Source: RGIG7332 sp045580305 (GTDB taxonomy: Bacteria; Bacillota; Clostridia; Oscillospirales; JAAYXM01). Taken from it: a DNA stretch of 64,000 nucleotides. A program made the translations under genes and the position numbers. Within the stretch, counting starts at the first letter, position 1, and every line of letters begins with the position of its first letter. The stretch is taken from assembly GCA_045580305.1 (NCBI GenBank), contig JAZNNQ010000001.1, forward strand, positions 62,001-126,000, given 5' to 3'. Below the pieces are notes generated by a model, which had not been told where the DNA came from, did not search any database, and saw only the letters and a program-made list of their open reading frames with translations. Shown here one piece after another: positions 42,916 to 51,840 of this stretch.

Positions 42916-43893
42916 ATGATTGAGGTAAAAAATCTTACCAAAAAATACGGCTCAAATTTAGCTGTAGACAATATCTCATTTCATATTAAAAAAGGTGAGA
43001 TCGTAGGCTTTTTAGGTCCTAATGGTGCGGGAAAAAGTACTACGATGAATATGATAACCGGTTATTTATCCGCAACCGGCGGCAACGCTTCTATTGCCGG
43101 TTATGATGTGCTGGATGAGGCGCTGGAAGCGCGTCGTCATGTGGGCTATCTGCCGGAACAGCCGCCCCTTTATATGGATATGACGGTTAATGAATATCTT
43201 AACTTTGTTTTTGATCTTAAAAAGGTCGTTCATAAGAAAAGACGCGACCACCTTGCAGAAATCTGCAAATTAGTTGATATTGAGCATGTTCGTCATCGTA
43301 TTATAGGAAACCTTTCAAAGGGTTATAAACAGCGTGTAGGTATTGCTCAGGCGCTTATCGGCGATCCTGATGTACTCATTCTGGACGAGCCTACCGTTGG
43401 TCTTGACCCAAATCAGATCGTCGAGATACGCGATATGATAAAGAGCCTTGGCAAGCAGCGCACAATTATTCTTTCAACCCACATCTTGCCGGAGGTAAGT
43501 GCGGTTTGTGAGCGAGTGATTGTTATTAACAAGGGCGTTATTGTTGCCGACGGCTCTGCTGACCAGCTTACAGCCGGTGTAAGCAATGAAATCCGTTATA
43601 TTGCCCGCATTGAAGGCAAGACCGACACTGTGCTTGATATTTTAAACGGTGTAGACGGTGTTAAGGACGCCAAGCTTCAGAAACAGGTCGGCGGTCTTGG
43701 TGGCGACTTTATTATCACGGTAGAGAATGAGGATGTCCGTAAAAAGATATTCTTTGCTATGGCTGATAAGGAAATTCCGATTTTAAGTATGCAGGCTGAC
43801 GCCGCAACACTTGAGGATGTGTTCTCGGCGCTTACCGGCGATGACGGCACGACACTTATTTTTGAGAGTGAAGAAGAGGAGGGTGAAAAATAA
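42916..43893 (+). CDS. ABC transporter ATP-binding protein, GldA-like
   Basis: A 325-aa ABC ATPase with GPNGAGKST (Walker A, near residue 36), GYLPEQPPLY (Q-loop), the signature LSKGYKQRVGIAQ, LILDEPTVGLDP (Walker B) and STHILPE (H-loop). A C-terminal extension of about 90 aa (VSNEIRYIARIEG...) fits the drug/GldA export subclass. AAGGAGG lies 7 nt before the ATG. Its stop overlaps the permease ATG by 1 nt. Together with the next three genes it forms a Gld-type export system of unknown substrate. Confidence 0.92.
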   Translation: MIEVKNLTKKYGSNLAVDNISFHIKKGEIVGFLGPNGAGKSTTMNMITGYLSATGGNASIAGYDVLDEALEARRHVGYLPEQPPLYMDMTVNEYLNFVFDLKKVVHKKRRDHLAEICKLVDIEHVRHRIIGNLSKGYKQRVGIAQALIGDPDVLILDEPTVGLDPNQIVEIRDMIKSLGKQRTIILSTHILPEVSAVCERVIVINKGVIVADGSADQLTAGVSNEIRYIARIEGKTDTVLDILNGVDGVKDAKLQKQVGGLGGDFIITVENEDVRKKIFFAMADKEIPILSMQADAATLEDVFSALTGDDGTTLIFESEEEEGEK

Positions 43894-44597
43894 TGCTTGC
43901 GATTTTTAAACGCGAAATGCGTTCATATTTCACCGATCCTTTGGGATATGTATATATCGCGATTTTTATATTTATCGCTAATATGGACTTTTACCTTACC
44001 AATCTCTCTAGCTATCAAAGTGATATATCCCCGATTTTCCTTGATATGATTATGTTTTTGGTAGTGCTTATTCCGCTTATGACAATGCGTCTGTGGAGTG
44101 AGGAAAAAAAGCAGAAGACAGAACAGTTGCTTCTTACCGCGCCGGTATCAACCACCAGTATAGTTCTTGGAAAATTCTTTGCAGCGCTTACGCTGTTTCT
44201 CATTGGACTCGGATTAACATTGATATTCCCGGTTCTTATCGGTTGGAAGGGAACTTTGGCGCTGACAAGTGTAATCGGTAACTATATCGGTGTTATTCTT
44301 GTTGCGGCAACATATATTTCTATCAGCTTTTTTATATCGTCTCTTACAAAAAGCCAGATTATAAGCGTAATATGTTCGCTTTTGATTTTGGCAGTATTCC
44401 TTTTTATGGACCTTTTAATAGGTGTTTCTCAATCTGAAGTTGTTAACGCTGTTCTTGCTTTCTTATCTATGGTAACAAGGTATCGTACTTTGTATATGGG
44501 TATATTCTCACTTTCCGATATTTTCTACTTTATAAGTATAAGCGCGATTTTCCTTTTCCTTACCTCAAGGACAATCGAAAAGCAGCGTTGGAGTTAG
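43893..44597 (+). CDS. ABC-2 type permease, GldF-like
   Basis: A 234-aa permease with about six membrane helices. It opens AIFKREMRSYFTDPLGYVYIA, the family pattern, has the loop RLWSEEKKQKTEQLLLTAPVS typical of ABC-2 permeases, and ends FLTSRTIEKQRWS. It overlaps the ATPase gene by 1 nt and is followed by the GldG-like gene after 15 nt. Confidence 0.92.
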   Translation: MLAIFKREMRSYFTDPLGYVYIAIFIFIANMDFYLTNLSSYQSDISPIFLDMIMFLVVLIPLMTMRLWSEEKKQKTEQLLLTAPVSTTSIVLGKFFAALTLFLIGLGLTLIFPVLIGWKGTLALTSVIGNYIGVILVAATYISISFFISSLTKSQIISVICSLLILAVFLFMDLLIGVSQSEVVNAVLAFLSMVTRYRTLYMGIFSLSDIFYFISISAIFLFLTSRTIEKQRWS

Positions 44598-44612
44598 AGA
44601 GGTGTATGTGAT

Positions 44613-46058
44613 ATGAAAATTAATAAAAGAAAAATTCAATATGCATCACTCTCATCCGTCTTTATTATTCTGTTTGTTGTTGTTGTAATGTTAATCAACA
44701 TCCTTGCGGGCTTTTTAACAGAAAGATTTTCCCTTAAACTTGACCTTACTGAGAGCGGGGAATATTCCATTTCTGACGGTACCAAGGAAATGCTTAATAA
44801 GATCGACGAGGAAATAACGATTTACATTATGAGCAGTGAGGCGAATATAAAGAAAAACGCCTATCAAACTCAGGCGGTAGAAACCATCAATCGCTTCACA
44901 ACCGCATCGGGCGGAAAAATTAAGAGCGAGTTTGTTGACCCCAACCAGAACCCGAAGTTTTATGATGATTTCCCCCTTGCTAAAGCAAGCAAAGAAGGAG
45001 ACCAATCGGCGTTTTTAATTGTTTCCGGTGCCCGTCGTTACAGCAGTATTTTATATAAAGATATTGTTGCGACAAATGAGAGCAACACTACTTTCTATTA
45101 CAGTACCGAAGCTGAGCTTGCCGGCGCAATTTTATATGTTGTTTCTGAAGAACTTTCTAAGGTAGCATCAATAACCGGACATAACGAAATCGACCTTCCG
45201 GGATTTAATCGCATCATTGATGGTAACGGCTTTGAGCGCATTCAGATCGATCTCGGCAGGGAAGACATACCGGAGGCTGTCAACAATGTTGTTATTTCCG
45301 CTCCGGATTTCGACTATACTCCGGCGGAAATCGCAAAGATAGATAAGTTCCTTCAAACACCGGGCAACAATGTATATGTTTTCTGGAGCAGAACACTTAC
45401 TAAAAATCTCCCTGTTCTTGAGCGCTTTTTAGCTGACTGGGGATTTGCCGTTGAGCCTGCTTGTATATTGGATCAGCAGTATGCATATCAAAACCCGATG
45501 ATAGTAATTTGTAATATGCAGAATAACGATGCCACGGCAAGAATTCCAAGCACTCAGCAGAGATTTATTGCACCGATGGCACATCCTATAAAAATCCTTT
45601 TTGAACAGCGTAGTTCAACACGCGTTATGCCGATCGCACAGACCGAGTCTACATCTTATGCACGCTTGTTCACAACTAATCCAAATGTTGCCGAAGGACG
45701 CCTGCCTGAAGAAGAAAAAGGCCCCTTTACCGTAGCGGCTGTATCGGAAAAGGTGGAGCAGTCTTCCACCGGTCATCTCGAAGAAAACCGCGTGTTCTTA
45801 TTTGCAAGTGAGTCGGTTGCAGATGAGGAGATAATGGGCATTTCCTTATCCCTCAATAATACAGTGCTAAACGAGCTTGTAAGCTATGCAAATCCCGATG
45901 CTACCACTATGTCAATTGCACCCAAGATGACACAGAGCTATGACCTTAATTTCTACGAGTCTGAAATCAGAATATTGATGTGGATTTTAGTAATAATTGT
46001 TCCGCTTGCAATACTCGCTGCCGGAATATTCATCTTTATCAGACGCAGACACAGATAA
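44613..46058 (+). CDS. GldG-like ABC auxiliary protein
   Basis: A 481-aa protein with an N-terminal helix (residues about 14-36), a large extracytoplasmic part and a C-terminal helix (about 452-475, ILMWILVIIVPLAILAAGIFIF). The sequence LDLTESGEYSISDGTKEMLNKI and the ITGHNEIDLPGFNRII segment match the GldG / ABC-type auxiliary domain. In Bacteroidetes GldA-F-G is needed for gliding; in Clostridia the role is unknown. Confidence 0.88.
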   Translation: MKINKRKIQYASLSSVFIILFVVVVMLINILAGFLTERFSLKLDLTESGEYSISDGTKEMLNKIDEEITIYIMSSEANIKKNAYQTQAVETINRFTTASGGKIKSEFVDPNQNPKFYDDFPLAKASKEGDQSAFLIVSGARRYSSILYKDIVATNESNTTFYYSTEAELAGAILYVVSEELSKVASITGHNEIDLPGFNRIIDGNGFERIQIDLGREDIPEAVNNVVISAPDFDYTPAEIAKIDKFLQTPGNNVYVFWSRTLTKNLPVLERFLADWGFAVEPACILDQQYAYQNPMIVICNMQNNDATARIPSTQQRFIAPMAHPIKILFEQRSSTRVMPIAQTESTSYARLFTTNPNVAEGRLPEEEKGPFTVAAVSEKVEQSSTGHLEENRVFLFASESVADEEIMGISLSLNNTVLNELVSYANPDATTMSIAPKMTQSYDLNFYESEIRILMWILVIIVPLAILAAGIFIFIRRRHR

Positions 46059-46072
46059 TAGGAGTGTAGAAC

Positions 46073-47665
46073 ATGGAAGAGAAAAAAATAACAGAAAATG
46101 AGATCCCGGTTGAGGAGAACATAATTGAAACCGAAGAGGTTAACGAGCCTGCTACTGAAACTATCGAGGAAAGCAATGCCGACAATGCAGAAAGTGCAGT
46201 TGTCGAAGCAATCTCTGTAAAGAAGAAAAACAGTGCAATGATGAAAAAATGGAAACCAGTTATTGTCACAGCAATTGTCTGTGCTGTGGTTGCGATTATC
46301 ACTTGTGCGGCGATTTTACTCATCCCGCAGCGTGAAAATGTAGTTGACTTTGCACCTGCAGATGAGCATGAGGATATTATCATCTCAAATAAGAGCGCCA
46401 AGATGGTTGAATCCATTGAGGTAGAGCCGGCAGACGGCGGCGATTTCGAGATCATTTACTCCACAGACGATAGCGGTAATCAGATCGGCACCGTAAAGGG
46501 TGCGGGAGATGAGTTTAAGTATAACAGCAGCGATCTTTATACAATTGCAGGTTATGTGAGCTACATTCTCGCTATTGAAGAGATCCAGAACCCCCAGGGC
46601 CGTGATGATGAGTTTGGATTTGATGATCCGAGACAGAAAATTCAGGTTAATTTCAAGGGCAATCAGAAACTTGAGCTTGTGCTTGGCGGTGATGCGCCCA
46701 GCGGCGACGGAATTTATTTAAAGCGTGCAGACACAGGCCGTGTATATCTTATCGGCGGTGATACTGCAAGAATGCTTATGATGTCACTTCTCGATTATCG
46801 TGACATTTCTTTCTACGATAAATATTCTACAGCCTATGAGATTAACGAATTATCCATCCAGCGCCCCGACGAGGATAAGATCACCATCCGTCGCAAGGAA
46901 GGCGTTGCAACAAATGCAGATGGTAGTGCCAAGGACGAGAACGAGGCGCGTTATGAGGTTGTATCACCCGATCAGGCAGACGCTGATAACACAATTGTTG
47001 AGGAGAGTTTTATCAATCCCTTTATCAATATGATTGCAGGAACCTTGATCGAAGATCATCCTAAGGATCTCGCACAGTATGGCCTTGATGATCCGACAAT
47101 CGTTGAGGTTAAGGACAAATACGGAGCAGAGCATACATTAAAGATCGGTGACACAAGTGATGTCGGCGGACACTATGTAATGTGCGATGATGTTCCCAGT
47201 GTAATTTCTACTGAAGAGCCGGTTACCTTCCTCAATGTTAAGCATACTGACTTTATGATGAAGCTTATTTGGCGACACAATTTTGCAGATGTCACCAAGA
47301 TACAGTATACTCTACCTGACGGTACTACACACTCGCTTGATATCGCAGGCAGCAACATAACCTATGACGGCGGTGCAATTACCCGCGATAACGCGATCAA
47401 TCTGTTTATGCATACGATCCAGTTCACCATTCAGGACAGCATTACCAAGGATATGAGCTATCCCGCAGCAACACATAAAATTTTGGTGACAAATGCTGAC
47501 GGCTCCGGTGCTACACTGGAATTTGCACCTATAAATGAGCGATACTACGCCGCAAGTATCAACGGTAAGGAAGCTAAGTACTATGTAAATGTAAGCCAGA
47601 TAAATGCTCTTGAAGAAGCATTCGGTATTTTAGCTACCGGTGGCACCATTCCTTCAGTATTTTAA
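46073..47665 (+). CDS. DUF4340 domain protein, partner of the Gld-type transporter
   Basis: A 530-aa protein. Residues 1-55 are an acidic cytoplasmic tail (repeated EE and ET), then a basic stretch KKKNSAMMKKWK, a membrane helix (about 60-82) and a long extracytoplasmic region with DUF4340 repeats: FGFDDPRQKIQVNFKGNQKLELVLGG and YGLDDPTIVEVKDKYGAEHTLKIG share the YGLD-P pattern, followed by the R-VYLI/YV lines. DUF4340 proteins routinely follow GldG genes. It likely works with the exporter at the outer face of the membrane. A terminator follows. Confidence 0.87.
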   Translation: MEEKKITENEIPVEENIIETEEVNEPATETIEESNADNAESAVVEAISVKKKNSAMMKKWKPVIVTAIVCAVVAIITCAAILLIPQRENVVDFAPADEHEDIIISNKSAKMVESIEVEPADGGDFEIIYSTDDSGNQIGTVKGAGDEFKYNSSDLYTIAGYVSYILAIEEIQNPQGRDDEFGFDDPRQKIQVNFKGNQKLELVLGGDAPSGDGIYLKRADTGRVYLIGGDTARMLMMSLLDYRDISFYDKYSTAYEINELSIQRPDEDKITIRRKEGVATNADGSAKDENEARYEVVSPDQADADNTIVEESFINPFINMIAGTLIEDHPKDLAQYGLDDPTIVEVKDKYGAEHTLKIGDTSDVGGHYVMCDDVPSVISTEEPVTFLNVKHTDFMMKLIWRHNFADVTKIQYTLPDGTTHSLDIAGSNITYDGGAITRDNAINLFMHTIQFTIQDSITKDMSYPAATHKILVTNADGSGATLEFAPINERYYAASINGKEAKYYVNVSQINALEEAFGILATGGTIPSVF

Positions 47666-47668
47666 AAC

Positions 47669-47704
47669 AAAAGCATCCAACGCAAAGCGTTGGATGCTTT
47701 TTGT
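47669..47704 (+). terminator. Terminator after the Gld-type ABC genes
   Basis: A 15-bp stem around AAGCATCCAACGC / GCGTTGGATGCTT with AAA loop, ending in TTTTT. Confidence 0.9.
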
Positions 47705-47713
47705 GCAATAAAA

Positions 47714-47738
47714 AATCCCCGCCGTTATGGCGGGGATT
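47714..47738 (-). terminator. Terminator after the small P-loop gene
   Basis: AATCCCCGCC / GGCGGGGATT, 10-bp stem. On the minus strand it is followed by TTTTT; it lies 7 bp past the stop codon. Confidence 0.88.
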
Positions 47739-47745
47739 AAATCTT

Positions 47746-48156
47746 TTAGAAGAACTTTTTAATTCCATCGGTTGCGCGAGCTTCGTCAGCACTGATGGTA
47801 ATTGTAAAGTTGATGTTATTGGCAGCGGAGAAGCCCTCAAGCCAAGCGATAAAGTTCTCAGTCTCTTCGATAGAGTCGTTCTTAGCAACCTTGAAAAGGC
47901 TGTCAATGAAGATGTCGGTAATATCGAAGTTGCCGGAATATAAACCGCAAATAAACGCCTTTAAACGCTCATAACTGGTGATCGGGTAGCCGGAGATGTC
48001 AACCAGGCGAACTTTATGACTAATATCATATGTGAGCTTAGAGCCGCGCTCGATACATACAGCGCAATTTGTTTCAACAGCAGCTGCAGCGTTGGCAAGC
48101 TCGATAATCTGTTTTGTTTTTCCATGACCTTGCAGTCCCATGATGATTTTTATCAT
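47746..48156 (-). CDS. Small P-loop ATPase-like protein of unknown function
   Basis: A 136-aa protein. MIKIIMGLQGHGKTKQIIE gives a Walker A (GxxGxGKT) at residues 7-14. The strand ITDIFIDSL with Asp near residue 81 can serve as Walker B. Relatives are often mislabelled 'twitching motility protein PilT', but the protein lacks PilT's other domains. It is too short for a full motor. AAGGAGG precedes the ATG, and it has its own promoter and terminator, so it is a genuine, separately expressed gene. Confidence 0.78.
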   Translation of the reverse strand: MIKIIMGLQGHGKTKQIIELANAAAAVETNCAVCIERGSKLTYDISHKVRLVDISGYPITSYERLKAFICGLYSGNFDITDIFIDSLFKVAKNDSIEETENFIAWLEGFSAANNINFTITISADEARATDGIKKFF

Positions 48157-48209
48157 GACAGAAACCTCCTTAAAATGAACGACAACTAAGTTGCCTTTAT
48201 CCTAAACAC

Positions 48210-48238
48210 AGTATAACACAACCTGCATAAAAATTCAA
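48210..48238 (-). promoter_or_regulatory. Sigma-A promoter for the small P-loop gene
   Basis: On the minus strand TTGAAT (48238-48233), 17 bp, TATACT (48215-48210), 53 bp before the ATG. Confidence 0.75.
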
Positions 48239-48268
48239 TTAAAATTTTTGTGAATTTATATATTTTTT

Positions 48269-49594
48269 CTACAGTCTTGCAAGTAGTGTTTCGCGAAGCT
48301 CTGAATAGCCAGGCTTATCAAGCAGAGCAAACATGTTTTTCTTGTATGCTTCAACGCCAGGCTGGTCAAAGGGATTAACATCGAGAACATAACCCGAAAG
48401 ACCGCAAGCGAATTCAAAGAATACAACAAGTGCGCCAAAAGTGTAGTCACTTACATCGGGAAGAGCTACCTCGATGTTGGGAACACCACCATCGACATGA
48501 GCTAAAACAGTGCCGCGGATAGCCTGGTCGTTGACAAAACGGAGATCCTTGCCGGCAAGGAAGTTAAGACCGTCTAAATTGTCCTCAGTAGCACCGATGG
48601 GACATGCGCGCTCGGACTTTGCAATAGTAACCATAGTCTCGAAGAGAGTGCGCTCGCCATCCTGAATGTACTGACCCATAGAGTGAAGATCAGCAGAAAA
48701 TTCAACAGAAGCAGGGAAAATGCCCTTTCCGTCTTTGCCTTCGCTCTCGCCGTATAACTGCTTCCACCACTCGGACATAAAACGGAAACGCGGCTCAAAG
48801 CAAGCTAAAACCTCGATGTTCTTACCGTTTGAGTAGAGAACATTACGAGCAGCAGCGTACTGCCAAGCAGGATTTTCAAAGGACCTGGTCTCAAGCATAG
48901 CCTTCATTTCATCGCCTGCACCGGACATAATCTGGTCGATATCTGCACCGCAAACAGCGATGGGAAGGAGACCGACAGGAGTAAGTACAGAGTAACGGCC
49001 ACCTACATCGTCGGGAATAACGAAGGTCTCATAACCCTCAGCATCGGATAAGGTCTTAAGTGCACCGCGAGCCTTGTCGGTAGTAGCAAAAATACGCTCG
49101 CGAGCACCGTCTTTACCATATTTCTTTTCAATAAGATCCTTGAAAATACGGAACGCAATAGCCGGCTCGGTAGTGGTGCCGGATTTAGAGATAACATTGA
49201 TGGAGAAATCACGGTCGCCAATAAGTTCAATGATTTCTGTTAAATAGTCCGGACTGATGTTGTTGCCAACGAAGTAGATGTCCGGAGTATCCTTCTTCTT
49301 CATATTGTAGTAAGGGCTCTTTAAAAACTCAATTGCAGCACGCGCACCGAGGTAAGAACCGCCAATACCGATAACAACCAAAACTTCTGAATTAGCCTTG
49401 ATTTTTTCAGCAGCAGCCTTAACTCTTGCAAATTCCTCCTTGTCGTAATCCATAGGAAGAGTGACCCAACCGGTAAAGTCATTGCCGCGACCGGTTTTGT
49501 TGATTAACATATCATGGGCATCACTGAGCTTTCCTGCAAAAGCGGTAATGTCACCGATATTTTCCATGTTTTTCGTGTTTACACTAATTTGCAT
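48269..49594 (-). CDS. pgi: Glucose-6-phosphate isomerase
   Basis: Interconverts glucose-6-P and fructose-6-P, linking glycolysis to the glycogen operon nearby. At 441 aa it is the short Gram-positive form. VVIGIGGSYLGARAA and SKSGTTTEPAIAFR bind the phosphate, DDVGGRYSVLTPVGLLP is signature 1, and GYVLDVNPFDQPGVEAYKKNM is the C-terminal signature with the catalytic lysine. AAGGA precedes the ATG. Confidence 0.97.
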   Translation of the reverse strand: MQISVNTKNMENIGDITAFAGKLSDAHDMLINKTGRGNDFTGWVTLPMDYDKEEFARVKAAAEKIKANSEVLVVIGIGGSYLGARAAIEFLKSPYYNMKKKDTPDIYFVGNNISPDYLTEIIELIGDRDFSINVISKSGTTTEPAIAFRIFKDLIEKKYGKDGARERIFATTDKARGALKTLSDAEGYETFVIPDDVGGRYSVLTPVGLLPIAVCGADIDQIMSGAGDEMKAMLETRSFENPAWQYAAARNVLYSNGKNIEVLACFEPRFRFMSEWWKQLYGESEGKDGKGIFPASVEFSADLHSMGQYIQDGERTLFETMVTIAKSERACPIGATEDNLDGLNFLAGKDLRFVNDQAIRGTVLAHVDGGVPNIEVALPDVSDYTFGALVVFFEFACGLSGYVLDVNPFDQPGVEAYKKNMFALLDKPGYSELRETLLARL

Positions 49595-49623
49595 TTCAAT
49601 CGTCCTTTCCTTATATTTCTTCT

Positions 49624-49652
49624 ATTTTATACCATTTACTTTAAAATTACAA
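49624..49652 (-). promoter_or_regulatory. Sigma-A promoter for pgi
   Basis: On the minus strand TTGTAA (49652-49647), 17 bp, TAAAAT (49629-49624), 29 bp before the ATG. Confidence 0.68.
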
Positions 49653-49657
49653 TAGTT

Positions 49658-50776
49658 TTATCGCATAAAAGCGGTTGATATAAGTCGCCAGAAAATATTA
49701 CCGGTCGTCTGTCTTTTGACAGAGGTACTTGCAACAATTGAAATCTCTGAAAGCACCTTATCACCACACAAAACTTTCAGTGTGCCCAGTTTTTGTCCGA
49801 TTTCAACGGGGGCGCGAACATTTTCACAAAGGGAAATATCGGTCTTTATTGACGAAAGATCTGACTTGTTGACTAACACCTTGCCGCTGTCGGAAAGAGT
49901 AGCGGTGACATTACCTTCAACGCCTAAAATTACCGGGATGTCTTGTGAAACGAAATCTTTGGAGGCATCATATAGCGCATAATTTGCAAAGCCGTAATCC
50001 AAAAGGGTAGCGGCGGATGAGAAACGCTCGGCGGTAGTAGGTGCAGACATAACAGCGGCAACAAGTTCCATACCGTCACGCTGGGCAGATGCGGCCATAC
50101 AGTATTTTGCATTTCCGGTAGAACCGGTTTTAAGACCGGTTATTCCATTATAGGTGCGCAGTAATTTATTTGTATTGGCAAGCTGAAATTCACCGTTTCT
50201 CAAGGTGTCCATCCACACGGTGGTATAATCCTTGATCTTATCGTGCTTTAACAGCTCAGACGACATAATTGCAATATCATATGCGGAAGTAAGATGCCCT
50301 TCGGCATCAAGACCGGTACAGTTTACAAAAGTGGTGTCATTCATATGAAGTTCCTTCGCCCGAGCATTCATAAGCTCCACAAAACTTTCTTCACTACCTG
50401 CAATGTGCTCTGCCAATGCAACTGCTGAGTCGTTGCCAGAGGAGATCACCGTGGCCTTTAGCATATCGTCAAGACTCATTGTTTCGCCTTCCTCGAGGAA
50501 CACCTGAGACCCGCCCATACTAGCGGCATGTGCGCTGGTGGTGACCGTGTCGTTGAGAGATATTTTCCCCGATTCTATGGCTTCCATAACCAAAAGCAGT
50601 GTCATCACTTTAGTGACACTTGCAGGGGCGAGACGGGTATGACCTTCTTTTTCGTATAATATTTTTCCGGTGTCACGCTCCATCAGCACACCTGATGCGG
50701 CTGGGATTTCAGGTGCGGCAAAGGCGGATGTAACAAAAAGCGATATAAAAATTAGAAAAGACACGATTTTTTTCAT
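49658..50776 (-). CDS. dacF: Serine-type D-Ala-D-Ala carboxypeptidase (PBP5/DacF-like)
   Basis: A 372-aa exported penicillin-binding protein that trims the terminal D-Ala from peptidoglycan stem peptides. Residues 1-20 are a signal peptide ending AFA. The three motifs are SVTK at 53-56, SSGN near 112 and KTG near 215. The C-terminal PBP5_C domain (SDSGKVLVNKSDLSSIKTDI) and a final amphipathic stretch (NIFWRLISTAFMR) for membrane binding are present. DacF types act in sporulation, DacA types in growth; this cannot be settled here. Confidence 0.94.
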   Translation of the reverse strand: MKKIVSFLIFISLFVTSAFAAPEIPAASGVLMERDTGKILYEKEGHTRLAPASVTKVMTLLLVMEAIESGKISLNDTVTTSAHAASMGGSQVFLEEGETMSLDDMLKATVISSGNDSAVALAEHIAGSEESFVELMNARAKELHMNDTTFVNCTGLDAEGHLTSAYDIAIMSSELLKHDKIKDYTTVWMDTLRNGEFQLANTNKLLRTYNGITGLKTGSTGNAKYCMAASAQRDGMELVAAVMSAPTTAERFSSAATLLDYGFANYALYDASKDFVSQDIPVILGVEGNVTATLSDSGKVLVNKSDLSSIKTDISLCENVRAPVEIGQKLGTLKVLCGDKVLSEISIVASTSVKRQTTGNIFWRLISTAFMR

Positions 50777-50912
50777 TGGAAATACCTCCTAAATACGGCA
50801 GTATTTGAGTAAAAACAGCTTGTTTTCTGCCAACTTTTATCATCCTTTCAAATATATGAAAAACTTATGGAATATATACCCGCGCCTGCCAAAAACTACA
50901 CGGCACAAAATG

Positions 50913-50941
50913 TTGAAATTATCGTCATAAAATGCTAAAAT
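50913..50941 (+). promoter_or_regulatory. Sigma-A promoter for the CAP-domain gene
   Basis: TTGAAA, 17 bp, TAAAAT. It implies a leader of about 100 nt before the ATG at 51046, in which no known riboswitch is recognised. Confidence 0.65.
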
Positions 50942-51045
50942 ACCAACATCAAGTCGAGTAAAAAGTTTTCGATTTGGCTATTTTATCGTGTGTACATATT
51001 AATGCCGGCTTTTGTACGGGCGATATTATTTGAAAGGAGAAAGAG

Positions 51046-51711
51046 ATGAATAAAAAAAGAATATCAGCACTCCTTCTTGCGGTCGCTGCAACGGGTGCTC
51101 TCGCAACCACGGGACAGGCGGCATATAAGCCTGAGTGCATAAAATTTAATTGGAATTGTAATTGGGAAGACATTATCTGTGACAGTTTGCAAAACTTACC
51201 TTGCATTCCGGGTATTCCGGAAATTCCCCAATACCCGGAGATCCCCGAAACACCCATAGTTCCGGAAGTACCTGAGGTACCTGAAGCGCCTGAAACTCCG
51301 GAGACGCCGGAAGTGGAACAAAATGCACATGCATATGAATTAAAGGTGCTGGAGCTTGTAAATGCAGAGCGCGCTAAGTACGGTCTGTCAGCACTTTCCT
51401 GGAATGATGAGCTTGCGCAGGTTGCTCGTGCACATTCCAAAGATATGGCAACAAGAGGCTTTTTCAGCCACAACACACCGGAGGGAAAGACACCCTTTGA
51501 CAGAATAAAGTCCGCCGGTATAAGCTACCGCAGTGCGGGTGAGAACATCGCCGCAGGACAGAAGACGCCGGAAGAGGTAGTAGAGGCTTGGATGAATTCC
51601 GAGGGTCATCGCGCCAATATTTTAAATTCTAGCTACACTCAGATTGGTGTAGGTTATGTAACCGGAAATGGTAGTTACAGCACCTATTGGACACAAAATT
51701 TCATCGGATAA
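51046..51711 (+). CDS. Secreted CAP (SCP/PR1) domain protein with Pro-Glu linker
   Basis: A 221-aa exported protein: signal peptide (about 1-25, ending GQA), a short cysteine-containing stretch (CIKFNWNCNWEDIICD), a period-3 Pro-Glu-x linker (about residues 57-85) and a CAP domain (about 95-221). The CAP landmarks are LVNAERAKYGLSALSWNDEL, ARAHSKDMATRGFFSHNTP, SAGENIAAGQ, WMNSEGHRANILN and YWTQNFIG; the His and Glu residues that line the CAP cavity are present. Bacterial CAP proteins such as YkwD are mostly of unknown function. AAAGGAG precedes the ATG. A terminator follows. Confidence 0.92.
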   Translation: MNKKRISALLLAVAATGALATTGQAAYKPECIKFNWNCNWEDIICDSLQNLPCIPGIPEIPQYPEIPETPIVPEVPEVPEAPETPETPEVEQNAHAYELKVLELVNAERAKYGLSALSWNDELAQVARAHSKDMATRGFFSHNTPEGKTPFDRIKSAGISYRSAGENIAAGQKTPEEVVEAWMNSEGHRANILNSSYTQIGVGYVTGNGSYSTYWTQNFIG

Positions 51712-51723
51712 AAGGAAAATTGC

Positions 51724-51763
51724 AAAAAAACCGCAGAAAACACGAAATTTCTGCGGTTTTTTT
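51724..51763 (+). terminator. Terminator after the CAP-domain gene
   Basis: A long stem, AACCGCAGAAA / TTTCTGCGGTT extended by A-T pairs, ending in a run of T. Confidence 0.9.
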
Positions 51764-51775
51764 ATGCTTAAACAT

Positions 51776-51804
51776 TTGCAATTAATAAAAATTAGTGATA
51801 TACT
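51776..51804 (+). promoter_or_regulatory. Sigma-A promoter for the glycogen operon
   Basis: TTGCAA, 17 bp, TATACT, 36 bp before the glgB start. No other clear promoter is seen between here and 61664. Confidence 0.72.
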
Positions 51805-51840
51805 TATATTTATTAGTAAGGTAAAAGGGGGAAGTATGCT

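Noticed and set aside
50942..51045. Riboswitch in the leader of the CAP-domain gene
   Set aside because: About 100 nt of leader is present but no known aptamer signature and no terminator or sequestering hairpin was recognised.
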